A stretch of 64,000 nucleotides of DNA from Pseudomonas rhizoryzae (GTDB taxonomy: Bacteria > Pseudomonadota > Gammaproteobacteria > Pseudomonadales > Pseudomonadaceae), in NCBI RefSeq assembly GCF_005250615.1, contig NZ_SULM01000001.1:372001-436000 (forward strand), read 5' to 3'. Numbering within the stretch: the stretch's first letter is position 1; every line of letters begins with the position of its first letter. Made by a program: the position numbers and the translations under genes. Under the pieces are notes generated by a model, which ran no database searches, was not told the DNA's origin, and saw only the letters and a list, made by a program, of their open reading frames with translations. Of this stretch, positions 10,493 through 20,199 are shown piece after piece.

Positions 10493-10507
10493 CGCCTGGC
10501 TGCCGCC

Positions 10508-11353
10508 GTGGATTTTCTAGACCCCACCGTCATCGTTCCTCCGCAACGCATCGCCCTCGGTGTCGAATACAAGGGCGCCCGCTATCGTGGCTGGCAACGC
10601 CAGCAGCCAGGTGTCCGCTCGGTCCAGGAGACCCTGGAAGCGGCACTGTCCAAGGTGGCGGCGGCGCCCATCAGCATCAGCTGCGCCGGGCGGACCGATG
10701 CCGGCGTCCATGCCAGCGGCCAGGTGGTGCACTTCGATTCCCCGGTCGAACGACCGCTCAAGGCCTGGGTGCTCGGTACCAACGCCAACCTGCCACCGGA
10801 CATCAGCGTGACCTGGGTGCAGCCGGTCGGTGACGACTTCCATGCCCGCTTCAGTGCCATGGCCCGGCGTTACCGCTATGTGATCTACAACGATCCCATT
10901 CGACCCGCACACCTGGCGGAGGAGGTCACCTGGAACCATCGCCCGCTGGACATCGAGCGGATGCGCGAGGCGGCCCAGGTGTTGATCGGCACCCATGACT
11001 TCACCTCCTTCCGGGCCAAGGAATGCCAGGCCAAGTCGCCGATCAAGACCGTGCAACACCTGCGCCTCTGGCAGAACGATCGGCTGCTGGTGTTGGACAT
11101 CCGCGCCAACGCCTTCCTGCACCACATGGTGCGCAATATCGCCGGGGTGCTGATGGCGGTCGGTTGCGGTGATCGTCCGGTGGCCTGGGTCGCCGAGGTG
11201 CTGGCCGCGCGCGAACGGCGCCAGGGCGGGGTCACGGCTCATCCTTTCGGACTCTACCTGGTGCGGGTGGAATATCCCGACAACCTGCAACTGCCCGAGC
11301 GTCCGCTGGGGCCGCTGTTCCTGGGGCGGGTGCCGGAGTTGGAAATCCCGTAA
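10508..11353 (+). CDS. truA: tRNA pseudouridine(38-40) synthase TruA
   Basis: This 281-residue enzyme modifies U38-U40 in the tRNA anticodon arm. The catalytic aspartate is D64 in CAGRTDAGVHASG; RYRYVIYNDP and FLHHMVRNIAGVLMAVG are further family motifs. The only reasonable start is the GTG at 10508. No clear Shine-Dalgarno precedes it and the fimV terminator ends 15 bases upstream. The gene may rely on readthrough or on a start site I cannot see. Confidence 0.95.
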   Translation: MDFLDPTVIVPPQRIALGVEYKGARYRGWQRQQPGVRSVQETLEAALSKVAAAPISISCAGRTDAGVHASGQVVHFDSPVERPLKAWVLGTNANLPPDISVTWVQPVGDDFHARFSAMARRYRYVIYNDPIRPAHLAEEVTWNHRPLDIERMREAAQVLIGTHDFTSFRAKECQAKSPIKTVQHLRLWQNDRLLVLDIRANAFLHHMVRNIAGVLMAVGCGDRPVAWVAEVLAARERRQGGVTAHPFGLYLVRVEYPDNLQLPERPLGPLFLGRVPELEIP

Positions 11354-11413
11354 GGCTGACGCTGCGCGGGCGGTCTGCTACCATTCTTGGTTTTGGAACG
11401 AGGTCATCCCGGT

Positions 11414-12043
11414 TTGGCTAACGTTCGAGTGAAGATCTGCGGGATCACCCGGGTCGAGGATGCGCTGGCCGCCGCGGCGGCCGGTGCCGATGCCATCGGC
11501 CTGGTGTTCTATGCCCGGAGCCCAAGAGCCGTCAGCGCCGCCCAGGCCCGCCAGATCGTGGCGGCCTTGCCGCCCTTCGTGACCAGTGTCGGGCTCTTCG
11601 TCGATGCCGCGCCCTGCGAGATCGAGGAAACGCTGGATGCGGTGCCGTTGGATCTCCTGCAATTCCATGGCGATGAATCGCCGGCGCAGTGCGCGCGTTA
11701 CCGGCGGCCCTATATCAAGGCGCTGCGCATGCGCGAGGACATCGATCTCGCCGCCATCGCCCGCGACTACGCCGGGGCGCGCGGTCTGTTGCTCGATACC
11801 TATGTCGCCGGTGTACCCGGTGGCACCGGCCAGGCCTTCGACTGGACGCGAGTGCCTCAGGACCTGGCGCTGCCGCTGATCGTCGCAGGCGGCTTGGAGG
11901 CCGGCAACGTCGCCACGGCGATCACTGCGGCGCGGCCCTATGGCGTGGACGTGAGCGGCGGCGTAGAGCAGGCCAAGGGTATCAAGGACGCCGCCGAGAT
12001 CGCCCGCTTCATCGCGGCGGTACGGGAGGCCCCGGTCGCCTGA
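11414..12043 (+). CDS. trpF: Phosphoribosylanthranilate isomerase
   Basis: The 209-residue (beta/alpha)8 enzyme performs the third step of tryptophan synthesis. [28 protein letters not shown] is the diagnostic start with its catalytic cysteine; [14 protein letters not shown] and [16 protein letters not shown] bind the phosphate. I place the start at the TTG at 11414, giving [11 protein letters not shown], because GAGG lies nine bases upstream; the upstream TTG at 11387 has none. trpF stands apart from other trp genes, as usual in Pseudomonas. Confidence 0.95.
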   Translation: MANVRVKICGITRVEDALAAAAAGADAIGLVFYARSPRAVSAAQARQIVAALPPFVTSVGLFVDAAPCEIEETLDAVPLDLLQFHGDESPAQCARYRRPYIKALRMREDIDLAAIARDYAGARGLLLDTYVAGVPGGTGQAFDWTRVPQDLALPLIVAGGLEAGNVATAITAARPYGVDVSGGVEQAKGIKDAAEIARFIAAVREAPVA

Positions 12044-12251
12044 TGTGACCCTCGCGGGGTGGTCGCCGTCCACACCTGCGACATATTCGACAGGCATGCC
12101 CAGGCAGGCCTGAAGTCCGGCTCCGGTGGAGTCGGCACTAGACAACGAGGTAGCGCCCGGGAAATAGCGGGTGTTGCCGAACCTATTACAGATGCTCAAG
12201 GAAGGCGTGGCCTAGGTCGCGCTGGGAGCCCATGCAAGTGGAGAGAGATGC

Positions 12252-13121
12252 ATGAGCAATTGGCTGGTCGACAAACTGATTCCTTCCATCATGCGGTCCG
12301 AGGTGAAGCGCAGTTCGGTACCGGAAGGTCTTTGGCACAAGTGTCCGGCCTGCGAAGCGGTCCTCTATCGTCCGGAGCTGGAAAAGAACCTGGACGTCTG
12401 CCTGAAGTGCGGTCACCACATGCGCATCAATGCGCGTCGCCGCCTGGACATCTTCCTCGACGCCGAAGGGCGTGAAGAGCTGGGTATCGAGCTGGAGCCG
12501 GTGGATCGCCTGAAATTCCGCGACAGCAAGAAGTACAAGGATCGCTTCACCGCGGCGCAGAAGGAAACCGGCGAGAAAGACGCGCTGATTTCCATGCGCG
12601 GTACCCTCAAGGGCATGCCGGTAGCGGTCTGTGCCTTCGAATTCTCCTTCATGGGTGGCTCCATGGGCGCCGTGGTGGGGGAGCGCTTCGTCCGCGCCGC
12701 CAACGTGGCGCTGGAGCAGCGCTGCCCGCTGATCTGCTTCTCCGCCTCGGGTGGTGCGCGGATGCAGGAAGCCCTGATCTCCCTGATGCAGATGGCCAAG
12801 ACCTCGGCGGTGCTGGCGCGCCTGCGCGAAGAGGGCATTCCCTTCATCTCCGTGCTGACCGATCCGGTCTATGGCGGCGTCTCCGCCAGTCTGGCCATGC
12901 TCGGCGACGTCATCGTCGCCGAACCCAAGGCGCTGATCGGCTTCGCCGGTCCGCGCGTGATCGAGCAGACCGTGCGCGAAAAGCTGCCGGAAGGCTTCCA
13001 GCGCAGCGAATTCCTGCTGGACCATGGCGCCGTCGACATCATCGTGCCGCGCAAGGAATTGCGTGACCGCCTGGCGCGCCTGCTGGCGACCTTCCAGCAC
13101 CAGCCGGCTCCGGCGGCCTGA
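12252..13121 (+). CDS. accD: Acetyl-CoA carboxylase carboxyltransferase subunit beta
   Basis: AccD (289 residues) forms with AccA the carboxyltransferase that makes malonyl-CoA. Its N-terminal zinc ribbon is complete (C31-x2-C34, C50-x2-C53). The crotonase-like core has [20 protein letters not shown] and [29 protein letters not shown] Shine-Dalgarno precedes the ATG at 12252. It overlaps folC by one base, a conserved pair. Confidence 0.97.
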   Translation: MSNWLVDKLIPSIMRSEVKRSSVPEGLWHKCPACEAVLYRPELEKNLDVCLKCGHHMRINARRRLDIFLDAEGREELGIELEPVDRLKFRDSKKYKDRFTAAQKETGEKDALISMRGTLKGMPVAVCAFEFSFMGGSMGAVVGERFVRAANVALEQRCPLICFSASGGARMQEALISLMQMAKTSAVLARLREEGIPFISVLTDPVYGGVSASLAMLGDVIVAEPKALIGFAGPRVIEQTVREKLPEGFQRSEFLLDHGAVDIIVPRKELRDRLARLLATFQHQPAPAA

Positions 13122-14413
13122 TGGCTTCGCGCAGCCTCGCGCAGTGGCTGGCCTATCTCGAGCAGCTGCATCCGTCGGCGATCGACATGGGCCTGGACCG
13201 GGTGCGCGAGGTCGCGCAGCGGCTGGGTCTGACCCGGCCCGCGCCCTTGGTGGTGATCGTGACCGGCACCAACGGCAAGGGCTCCACCTGTGCCTTCCTG
13301 GCCAGCCTGCTGCGCGCCAGCGGGCAGCGGGTGGGGGTCTATGCCTCGCCGCATCTGGTGCGCTACAACGAGCGCGTCGATGTCGACGGTAGCCTGGCCA
13401 GCGATGACGAACTCTGCACCGCCTTCGCCGCGGTGGAAGCCGCCCGCGGCGAGATCAGCCTGACCTATTTCGAGATGGGTACCTTGGCGGCTTTCTGGCT
13501 GTTCGAGCGGGCCCAGCTGGATGCCGCCGTGCTCGAAGTCGGCCTCGGCGGGCGCCTGGATGCGGTGAATCTGATCGATGCCGACCTGGCGCTGGTGACC
13601 AGCATCGGCCTGGATCACGCCGAATGGCTGGGCAATACCCGGGAAAGCGTGGCCGTGGAGAAGGCGGGCATCTTCCGCTCCGGCAAGCCGGCCCTGTGCG
13701 GCGATCTGCAACCGCCGGCGGAGCTCGCGCAGGCGGCCGAGCGCCTGGGGGCACCTTTCCTGCAACGCGGTGAGGCCTTCGACCTGCGGATCGAGGCTGC
13801 CAGCTGGTTCTGGCGCGGTCGTGATGCCCAGGGCAACGAGCTGTCGTTGCCCGGCTTGCCGCTGCTGGACCTGCCCATGGAAAACGCCGCCCTGGCACTA
13901 CAGGCCTATGCGCTACTCGACCGGCCCTGGGTGCCCGAACGGATCGCCGCCGCCCTGCTGGCGACGCGCATGACCGGCCGCCTGGATCGCCGCCAGGTCG
14001 AGCGGGCAGGTGAAACTCTCAATGTTCTGCTGGATGTGGCGCACAACCCCCATGCCGCCGAGTATCTCGCCCGACGGCTGGCCATGAAGCCCGTCGCAGG
14101 TGTGCGTCGCGCGGTGTTCGGCGTGCTGGCCGACAAGGACCTGGACGGTATCCTGGCACCGCTCGAGCGCCTGTTCGCCGAGTGGGCGGTGGCGACGCTA
14201 CCCACCGGCCGTAGCCGAGAGGGTAGTGAGGTGGCTGCGCTCCTGGCCGCCCGAGGTGCCCAGGTGCAGGTCCACCCCACCCTGGTAGAGGCCTTCGCTG
14301 CCCAACTGGCGGCCAGTGCGCCTGGCGACGAGGTGGTGGTGTTCGGCTCCTTCTACAGTGTCGCCGAGGTGCTCGCGCAGCTCACTTCTCCATCCGAATC
14401 CGCGGAGGCATAA
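13121..14413 (+). CDS. folC: Folylpolyglutamate synthase / dihydrofolate synthase
   Basis: The 430-residue Mur-ligase-type enzyme adds glutamate to dihydropteroate and to folates. The ATP loop VTGTNGKGSTCAFLASLL is near residue 44. The folate-binding TYFEMGTLAAFWLF and the glutamate-ligase domain (LLDVAHNPHAAEYLARRL) follow. The start ATG shares its A with the accD stop (TGATG), so the two are translated together. Confidence 0.96.
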   Translation: MASRSLAQWLAYLEQLHPSAIDMGLDRVREVAQRLGLTRPAPLVVIVTGTNGKGSTCAFLASLLRASGQRVGVYASPHLVRYNERVDVDGSLASDDELCTAFAAVEAARGEISLTYFEMGTLAAFWLFERAQLDAAVLEVGLGGRLDAVNLIDADLALVTSIGLDHAEWLGNTRESVAVEKAGIFRSGKPALCGDLQPPAELAQAAERLGAPFLQRGEAFDLRIEAASWFWRGRDAQGNELSLPGLPLLDLPMENAALALQAYALLDRPWVPERIAAALLATRMTGRLDRRQVERAGETLNVLLDVAHNPHAAEYLARRLAMKPVAGVRRAVFGVLADKDLDGILAPLERLFAEWAVATLPTGRSREGSEVAALLAARGAQVQVHPTLVEAFAAQLAASAPGDEVVVFGSFYSVAEVLAQLTSPSESAEA

Positions 14414-14417
14414 GCTC

Positions 14418-15071
14418 ATGCTCAAGCAAAGAGTCATAGGCGCGCTGGTGCTGCTGGCACTGATCATCATCTTCGTGCCCATGCTGTTCAATCGCCAGGA
14501 CGACGCCCGCAAGGTGGTGGTCGAGGCGCCGCCGCAACCGGCCGCGCCGGTCGTGCCCAACACCGAGGTGCAGGCGGTGCAAACACCGGAGGCACCGCCG
14601 GTGGAAGTAGTCCCCGATGATCCGGGCAAGCCGCTCGGCAAGCCGCAGACGCCCATCGCCGGCACCGCCGGGCAGGCGCCAGTACAGAATGCCCCGGCAA
14701 GCACGCCGCCCGCCCAGCCCCAGGCGGCCCCGGTCGCCAAGGCGCCGGCCGTCGCAGCCCCGGCAGCACCCGCGGCAGCGGCAACCCCGGCGCCCGCGGC
14801 CAAGCCGGAAAGCCGTCTGGGTGCCGCCAACCTGCCGAACAGCTGGTCGGTCCAGCTCGCCAGCCTGTCGTCGCGCCCCAGTGCCGATGCCCTGCAAGCC
14901 AAGCTGCGTAGCCAGGGCTATAACGCCTATGTGCGCAGTGCCGACGGCATGAACCGGGTTTTCGTCGGGCCGGTGATAGAGCGCACCGAGGCGGATCGTC
15001 TGCGCGATCAGCTCAACAAGCAGAATGGCGTCAAGGGCTTCGTCGTACGCTTTCAGCCGGAGCGCGGTTAA
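14418..15071 (+). CDS. SPOR-domain membrane protein, DedD-like
   Basis: This 217-residue bitopic protein has an inner-membrane helix at about 6-23 (VIGALVLLALIIIFVPMLF) and a long Pro/Ala-rich periplasmic linker (35-135). A C-terminal SPOR domain follows (about 140-217, SWSVQLASLSSRPSADALQAKL...GMNRVFVGPVIERTEADRL). SPOR domains bind denuded septal glycan, so a division role like that of DedD is likely. It sits between folC and cvpA, the dedD position in gammaproteobacteria. GGAGG lies upstream of the ATG. Confidence 0.88.
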   Translation: MLKQRVIGALVLLALIIIFVPMLFNRQDDARKVVVEAPPQPAAPVVPNTEVQAVQTPEAPPVEVVPDDPGKPLGKPQTPIAGTAGQAPVQNAPASTPPAQPQAAPVAKAPAVAAPAAPAAAATPAPAAKPESRLGAANLPNSWSVQLASLSSRPSADALQAKLRSQGYNAYVRSADGMNRVFVGPVIERTEADRLRDQLNKQNGVKGFVVRFQPERG

Positions 15072-15109
15072 CCCGGTCACAAGGCTCTGCTAGAATGCAG
15101 GGCCTTTTT
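15068..15109 (+). terminator. Terminator after dedD-like gene, overlapping a candidate cvpA promoter
   Basis: AGGCTCTGC (15082-15090) pairs with GCAGGGCCT (15097-15105, one T-G wobble) around the loop TAGAAT, then runs into five T. The same bases hold a promoter-like pair for cvpA: TTAACC (15068-15073), 17 bp, TAGAAT (15091-15096). The -10 is the terminator loop. Confidence 0.65.
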
Positions 15110-15125
15110 GTAAGTGGACCTTGCC

Positions 15126-15671
15126 GTGGGCTTCACCTGGGTGGACTGGGCGATCGTCGCCATCGTCGTCGTTTCCAGCCTGATCAGTCTCAGGCGCGGC
15201 TTCGTCAAGGAAGCCTTGTCGCTGGCCACCTGGATCGTCGCCGGTGGGGTGGCCTGGGTATTCGGCGGAGCGCTCTCCACCTACCTGGTGGACTATATCC
15301 AGGTGCCTTCCGGGCGGGTGATCGCCGCCTGTGTCATTCTCTTCGTACTGACCCTGCTGGTCGGTGCCCTGGTGAGTTTCTTGCTTGGCGAATTGATCCG
15401 CGTCACCGGATTGTCGGGCACCGATCGTTTTCTAGGCATGGCCTTCGGGGCGGCACGGGGCGCTCTGTTGGTGACCGTGGCGGTAGGGCTGCTGAGCCTC
15501 GGGCCGGTCCAGCAGGACGGCTGGTGGCAGCAGTCGGTACTGGTGCCGCATTTTCTCCTGGTGGCCGATTGGTCGAAGAATCTGCTGTTGGGCTTTGCCG
15601 GCCAATGGCTGGGCTCCACGCCCATGCCAAGTCTGCAGTTGTTGCCGCAGCTGGGGCCCAAGGCTCCTTGA
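15126..15671 (+). CDS. cvpA: CvpA family membrane protein
   Basis: The 181-residue protein has four predicted membrane segments (about 4-22, 27-50, 62-84, 101-123), and [31 protein letters not shown] is the typical CvpA start. CvpA is needed for colicin V export in E. coli and affects envelope homeostasis; its exact activity is unsettled. It precedes purF as in E. coli. I prefer the GTG at 15126 (VGFTWVDW) over the GTG at 15114 because family members begin there. Confidence 0.92.
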   Translation: MGFTWVDWAIVAIVVVSSLISLRRGFVKEALSLATWIVAGGVAWVFGGALSTYLVDYIQVPSGRVIAACVILFVLTLLVGALVSFLLGELIRVTGLSGTDRFLGMAFGAARGALLVTVAVGLLSLGPVQQDGWWQQSVLVPHFLLVADWSKNLLLGFAGQWLGSTPMPSLQLLPQLGPKAP

Positions 15672-15753
15672 AGCGGTTTTCCAGGCCTCGCCTTGCGGGG
15701 TCATCCTGCGATGGTTCGCCGTCGCATCACTTGAAACAGTGGGGTCGCGTCAC

Positions 15754-17262
15754 ATGTGTGGCATCGTAGGTATCGTGGGCAAGACTAACGTCAACCAGTC
15801 GTTGTACGACGCGCTCACCGTCCTTCAACATCGGGGTCAGGATGCCGCCGGTATCGTCACCAGCCTGGATGGCAAGCTGTACCTGCGCAAGGACAACGGC
15901 CTGGTCCGCGATGTCTTCCAGCAGCGGCACATGCAGCACCTGGTGGGCCATATGGGCATCGCCCATGTCCGCTATCCCACGGCCGGCAGCTCCAGCTCCG
16001 CCGAGGCGCAGCCGTTCTACGTGAACTCGCCCTACGGCATCACCCTGGCGCACAACGGCAACCTGACCAACGTCGAGCAGCTCTCGCGCGAGATCTACGA
16101 ATCCGACCTGCGGCACGTGAACACCACCTCCGATTCCGAGGTGCTGCTCAACGTCTTCGCCCACGAGCTGGCGGTGCGCAACAAGCTGCAACCGACCGAG
16201 GACGACGTCTTCGCCGCGGTCTCCGAGGTGCACGAGCGCTGCCGCGGTGGCTATGCCGTGGTGGCCATGATCACCGGTTACGGCATCGTCGGCTTCCGCG
16301 ATCCCAATGCCATCCGCCCCATCGTCTTCGGTCAGCGTCATACCGAATACGGCGTGGAATACATGATCGCCTCCGAGAGCGTCGCCCTCGACGTGCTCGG
16401 CTTCACCCTGATTCGCGACCTGGAACCGGGCGAAGCGGTCTACATCACCGAAGACGGCCGCCTCTACACCCGTCAGTGCGCGCAGAACCCCCAGTACGCG
16501 CCCTGCATCTTCGAGCACGTCTACCTGGCCCGTCCGGATTCCATCATCGATGGCATCTCGGTCTACAAGGCGCGCCTGCGCATGGGCGAGAAGCTCGCCG
16601 AGAAGATCCAGCGCGAGCGGCCCGACCATGACATCGACGTGGTCATCCCGATTCCGGATACCAGCCGCACCGCGGCGCTGGAGCTGGCCAACCACCTGGG
16701 CGTCAAGTTCCGCGAGGGCTTCGTCAAGAATCGCTACATCGGCCGGACCTTCATCATGCCCGGCCAGGCCGCGCGCAAGAAGTCGGTACGCCAGAAGCTC
16801 AACGCCATCGAGCTGGAATTCCGCGGCAAGAACGTGATGCTGGTGGACGACTCCATCGTTCGCGGCACCACCTGCAAGCAGATCATCCAGATGGCCCGCG
16901 AAGCCGGTGCCAAGAAGGTCTACTTCTGCTCGGCGGCCCCGGCGGTGCGTTTCCCCAACGTCTATGGCATCGACATGCCCAGCGTGCACGAGCTGATCGC
17001 CCATGGTCGTACCACCGAGGAAGTGGGCGAGCTGATCGGCGCCGATTGGCTGCTGTATCAGGACCTGCAGGACCTCAAGGAAGCCGTGCGCACCCGCAAG
17101 GCGCCCAAGGTCGAGCAGTTCGACTGCGCGGTGTTCGATGGCGAATACATCACCGGCGACGTCGATGCGGCCTATCTCAACCGCATCGAACAGGCGCGCA
17201 ACGATGCCGCCAAGGTCAAGCACCAGGCGGTGAGCGCCATCATCGATCTCTACAACGACTGA
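15754..17262 (+). CDS. purF: Amidophosphoribosyltransferase
   Basis: The 502-residue enzyme makes phosphoribosylamine from PRPP and glutamine, the first committed purine step. The nucleophile Cys2 follows the initiator Met (MCGIVGIVG), so the start is fixed at 15754. The glutaminase half has [10 protein letters not shown] and SDSEVLLN. The transferase half has the PRPP loop [18 protein letters not shown] sits upstream of the ATG. Confidence 0.97.
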   Translation: MCGIVGIVGKTNVNQSLYDALTVLQHRGQDAAGIVTSLDGKLYLRKDNGLVRDVFQQRHMQHLVGHMGIAHVRYPTAGSSSSAEAQPFYVNSPYGITLAHNGNLTNVEQLSREIYESDLRHVNTTSDSEVLLNVFAHELAVRNKLQPTEDDVFAAVSEVHERCRGGYAVVAMITGYGIVGFRDPNAIRPIVFGQRHTEYGVEYMIASESVALDVLGFTLIRDLEPGEAVYITEDGRLYTRQCAQNPQYAPCIFEHVYLARPDSIIDGISVYKARLRMGEKLAEKIQRERPDHDIDVVIPIPDTSRTAALELANHLGVKFREGFVKNRYIGRTFIMPGQAARKKSVRQKLNAIELEFRGKNVMLVDDSIVRGTTCKQIIQMAREAGAKKVYFCSAAPAVRFPNVYGIDMPSVHELIAHGRTTEEVGELIGADWLLYQDLQDLKEAVRTRKAPKVEQFDCAVFDGEYITGDVDAAYLNRIEQARNDAAKVKHQAVSAIIDLYND

Positions 17263-17272
17263 GGAGCTGCAC

Positions 17273-18484
17273 ATGAGCCAAGACTGGGAAGCCGGACGCC
17301 TGGACAGTGATCTCGAGGGCGCGGCCTTCGAGACCTTGGCGGTGCGGGCAGGGCAGCAGCGCTCGCCGGAAGGCGAGCACGGCGAAGCCCTGTTCCTCAC
17401 CAGCAGCTACGTGTTCCGTACCGCCGCCGATGCGGCGGCGCGGTTTGCCGGCGAGGTGCCGGGTAACGTCTATTCGCGCTACACCAATCCCACGGTGCGC
17501 ACCTTCGAGACCCGTATCGCGGCGCTGGAAGGGGCGGAGCAGGCGGTGGCCACCGCCTCGGGCATGTCGGCCATCCTGGCCATGGTGATGAGCCTGTGCA
17601 GCGCTGGCGACCACGTGCTGGTCTCGCGCAGCGTGTTCGGCTCGACCATCAGCCTGTTCGAGAAGTACTTCAAGCGCTTCGGCATCGAGGTGGACTATCC
17701 GCCGCTGGCCGATCTCGGCGCCTGGCAGGCCGCCTGCAAGCCCAATACCCGGCTGTTCTTCGTCGAGTCGCCGTCCAACCCCCTCGCCGAGCTGGTGGAT
17801 ATCGCCGCCCTGGCCGAGATCGCCCATGCCCAGGGCGCGCTGCTGGCGGTCGATAACTGCTTCTGCACCCCGGCGCTGCAAAAGCCGCTGGCGCTGGGCG
17901 CCGACATCGTCATCCATTCGGCCACCAAGTACATCGACGGCCAGGGCCGTGGCATGGGCGGCGTGGTGGCGGGTCGTGCCGAGCAGATGAAGGAAGTCGT
18001 GGGCTTCCTGCGTACCGCGGGGCCGACCCTCAGCCCCTTCAATGCCTGGCTGTTCCTCAAGGGCCTGGAGACGCTGAAGATCCGCATGCAGGCGCACAGC
18101 CAGACCGCGCTGGAGCTGGCCCGTTGGCTGGAAGCGCAGCCCGGTATCGAGCGGGTTCACTACGCCGGCCTGGAAAGCCATCCGCAGCACGACCTGGCCC
18201 GCCGCCAGCAGTCGGCCTTCGGCGCCGTGGTCAGCTTCGAGGTGGCAGGCGGACGCGACGCTGCCTGGCGCTTCATCGATGCCACCCGGATGATCTCCAT
18301 CACCACCAACCTGGGTGATACCAAGACCACCATCGCCCACCCGGCGACTACCTCCCATGGGCGCCTGTCGCCCGCCGAGCGGGCCAATGCCGGTATCAAA
18401 GACAGTCTGATCCGGGTTGCCGTGGGTCTCGAAGACCTGGGTGATCTGCAGCAGGATCTGGCCCGCGGACTGGCGGCGCTATGA
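17273..18484 (+). CDS. metZ: O-succinylhomoserine sulfhydrylase
   Basis: This 403-residue PLP enzyme of the Cys/Met metabolism family gives homocysteine from O-succinylhomoserine and sulfide. The PLP lysine is K219 in [38 protein letters not shown] and [12 protein letters not shown] are family motifs. It follows purF by ten bases with AGGAG in the gap. The purF-metZ order and the sequence fit the Pseudomonas direct-sulfhydrylation enzyme rather than MetB. Confidence 0.93.
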   Translation: MSQDWEAGRLDSDLEGAAFETLAVRAGQQRSPEGEHGEALFLTSSYVFRTAADAAARFAGEVPGNVYSRYTNPTVRTFETRIAALEGAEQAVATASGMSAILAMVMSLCSAGDHVLVSRSVFGSTISLFEKYFKRFGIEVDYPPLADLGAWQAACKPNTRLFFVESPSNPLAELVDIAALAEIAHAQGALLAVDNCFCTPALQKPLALGADIVIHSATKYIDGQGRGMGGVVAGRAEQMKEVVGFLRTAGPTLSPFNAWLFLKGLETLKIRMQAHSQTALELARWLEAQPGIERVHYAGLESHPQHDLARRQQSAFGAVVSFEVAGGRDAAWRFIDATRMISITTNLGDTKTTIAHPATTSHGRLSPAERANAGIKDSLIRVAVGLEDLGDLQQDLARGLAAL

Positions 18485-19248
18485 GTCTGACGTTCGCACC
18501 GGTGGAACCGCGGGTCGCCCTGGTCACGGGCGCGGCCCGCGGCATTGGCCTGGGCATCGCCGCCTGGCTGATCGCCGAGGGGTGGCGCGTGGTGGTGGCG
18601 GACATCGAGCAGGAGCGGGGTGCCAAGGTCGCGACCGCCCTGGGCGAGCGGGCCTGCTTCGTCGCCCTGGATGTGGCCGACGAGAGCCAGGTCGAGTCCG
18701 CCGTCGCCCAGGTGATCGGCCAATTCGGTCGGCTGGACGCCCTGGTCAACAATGCTGGCCTGGCCACCGCCCAGGGCCAACCGCTGGAAAGCCTGGCGCT
18801 CGGCGAATGGCGTCGGGTGCTCGGGGTGAATCTGGACGGTCCCATGCTCATGGCCAAGCACTGCGCGCCCTATCTCCGCGAGCAGCAGGGCGCCATCGTC
18901 AACATCGCCTCGACCCGCGCCCAGCAATCCGAGCCGCACAGCGAAGCCTATGCCGCCAGCAAGGGCGGGCTGTTGGCCCTGACCCATGCCCTGGCGATCA
19001 GCCTGGGGCCGGAGGTGCGGGTGAACGTCCTCTGTCCCGGCTGGATCGACGCCCGCGATCCCCATGTACGGGAAGCCGAGCCGCTGTCCACGGCCGATCA
19101 TGCCCAGCATCCGGTCGGACGGGTAGGGACGGTCGAGGATGTGGCGGCCTGCGTCGCCTGGTTGCTCGGGGGCAATGCCGGCTTCATCAGTGGCGAGGCC
19201 ATCACCCTGGATGGCGGCATGACCCGCAAGATGATCTACGCCGAATAG
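18481..19248 (+). CDS. Short-chain dehydrogenase/reductase
   Basis: The 255-residue protein has the cofactor motif TGAARGIG (16-23), NNAG (near 90) and the catalytic Y157-x3-K161 in [10 protein letters not shown]. An acidic residue after strand beta2 (VVVADIE) suggests NAD preference. Its start overlaps the metZ stop (ATGA), so it is coupled to metZ, as in other Pseudomonas. The substrate is unknown. Confidence 0.9.
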   Translation: MSLTFAPVEPRVALVTGAARGIGLGIAAWLIAEGWRVVVADIEQERGAKVATALGERACFVALDVADESQVESAVAQVIGQFGRLDALVNNAGLATAQGQPLESLALGEWRRVLGVNLDGPMLMAKHCAPYLREQQGAIVNIASTRAQQSEPHSEAYAASKGGLLALTHALAISLGPEVRVNVLCPGWIDARDPHVREAEPLSTADHAQHPVGRVGTVEDVAACVAWLLGGNAGFISGEAITLDGGMTRKMIYAE

Positions 19249-19277
19249 CGCTCGGTAGAAAATAAATGGAAAAATCC

Positions 19278-19306
19278 TTGACGGATCAAGGAGCTACGAG
19301 CAGAAT
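19278..19306 (+). promoter_or_regulatory. Promoter of the tRNA-Val/tRNA-Asp unit
   Basis: TTGACG (19278-19283), an exact 17-bp spacer and CAGAAT (19301-19306) lie about 20 bases before the first tRNA. A GCGCG discriminator follows, typical of growth-rate and stringently controlled stable-RNA promoters. Confidence 0.75.
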
Positions 19307-19326
19307 GCGCGTCACCCGAAGGGGAT

Positions 19327-19402
19327 GGCTGATTAGCTCAGCTGGGAGAGCACCTGCATCACACGCAGGGGGTCGGCGGTTCGATCCCGTCATCAGCCAC
19401 CA
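19327..19402 (+). tRNA. tRNA-Val (anticodon CAC)
   Basis: A complete 76-base cloverleaf: acceptor GGCTGAT/ATCAGCC, D arm GCTC...GAGC, anticodon stem CCTGC/GCAGG around loop ATCACAC (anticodon CAC), T loop TTCGATC and encoded 3' ACCA. It reads the GUG valine codon. Confidence 0.95.
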
Positions 19403-19440
19403 AACTCTTCGGGGAGTGTTCCGCAAGGTACACGCAATGC

Positions 19441-19517
19441 GCGGCGGTAGTTCAGTCGGTTAGAATACCGGCCTGTCACGCCGGGGGTCGCGGGTTCGAG
19501 TCCCGTCCGCCGCGCCA
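19441..19517 (+). tRNA. tRNA-Asp (anticodon GUC)
   Basis: A complete 77-base cloverleaf: acceptor GCGGCGG/CCGCCGC, anticodon stem CCGGC/GCCGG around loop CTGTCAC (anticodon GTC), T loop TTCGAGT, and encoded 3' GCCA. It lies 38 bases after tRNA-Val in the same transcript. Confidence 0.96.
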
Positions 19518-19562
19518 TCTAGAGTTCGTCCTGGGTCCGCTGAACGCCCGGATGAGACAACG

Positions 19563-19589
19563 AGAGCTGCCCTAGGGCAGCTTTTTTTG
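19563..19589 (+). terminator. Terminator of the tRNA operon
   Basis: AGCTGCCC (19565-19572) pairs with GGGCAGCT (19575-19582) with a two-base loop, followed by a run of seven T. This is a textbook intrinsic terminator 48 bases after tRNA-Asp. Confidence 0.9.
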
Positions 19590-19931
19590 TGCCCGGTAAA
19601 AGCCTGTCGGGAAAACCGCCCGAGCTTTCAGCCGAAATTTCCCCTCAGCTGCCCTGGTCATCTTGAGCTGAATGCCTGTCGCAAGCACGGGACGAGTACC
19701 CTCTGGCGCTCCGCGTGCTCGATGAGGATCACCTACTGGCTTCAGCCAGCGGACCTGTCGCCCACAGCGGCGTTAGGCAGGTTTTTCCAAATTACCGTCA
19801 TATGAATTTACACCTGGGGCCTTGCATCTCTGCATCTTGCCGGCTGTCCCGCGTTTTTTGCAGCCCATCGGTAGATTTCGCATTCCAGAGCCGATCCCGG
19901 TCTATTGCGCGACCTGCTTGAGAGTGCTGCC
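19590..19931. other. Non-coding stretch after the tRNA operon
   Basis: No open frame here shows family features or a convincing start. Composition is less GC-rich than the flanks and some stretches (TTTTTCCAAATTACCGTCATATG) look unlike the core genes. It could be the scar of past insertion beside the tRNAs, but I found no repeat of the tRNA 3' end, which an integrase-made site would leave. Confidence 0.4.
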
Positions 19932-20069
19932 TTGAAGAACATCACGCTCCGTAACCTGCTGATCGTCCTGACCACGCTTACCCTGATCCTGTGCCTGGTC
20001 AAGAACAGCGGCGATGGCGGCTGGCCGACGGCAGTCGTTGCAGGTCCTCCCGCGGTCACTGGCAGCTAA
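19932..20069 (+). pseudogene. Possible N-terminal remnant of a membrane receptor gene
   Basis: A TTG-started frame of 45 codons, preceded by GAGAG, reads LKNITLRNLLIVLTTLTLILCLV and then loses all character before the TAA at 20067. The opening, a short basic-polar stretch followed by a hydrophobic helix, is what chemoreceptors and other sensors begin with. A complete chemoreceptor gene starts 130 bases downstream. It may be the decayed front end of another receptor, or simply a chance small membrane peptide. Confidence 0.3.
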
Positions 20070-20199
20070 TGCCAAAAGCTCAGTGGCGGTCCTGGCTCCA
20101 GCAGGGCTGTCCGATTCGAAGAAGCTTTCGTAACCGCACTGTACGCGGTGAGATCCAGGTGGTTTCGCCGTCCTTAGCTTCGCTATCCAGGTAGTCCAT

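Noticed and set aside
19327-19517. tRNA pair as an attachment site for a genomic island
   Set aside because: No integrase gene and no repeat of either tRNA 3' end are visible downstream in the window.
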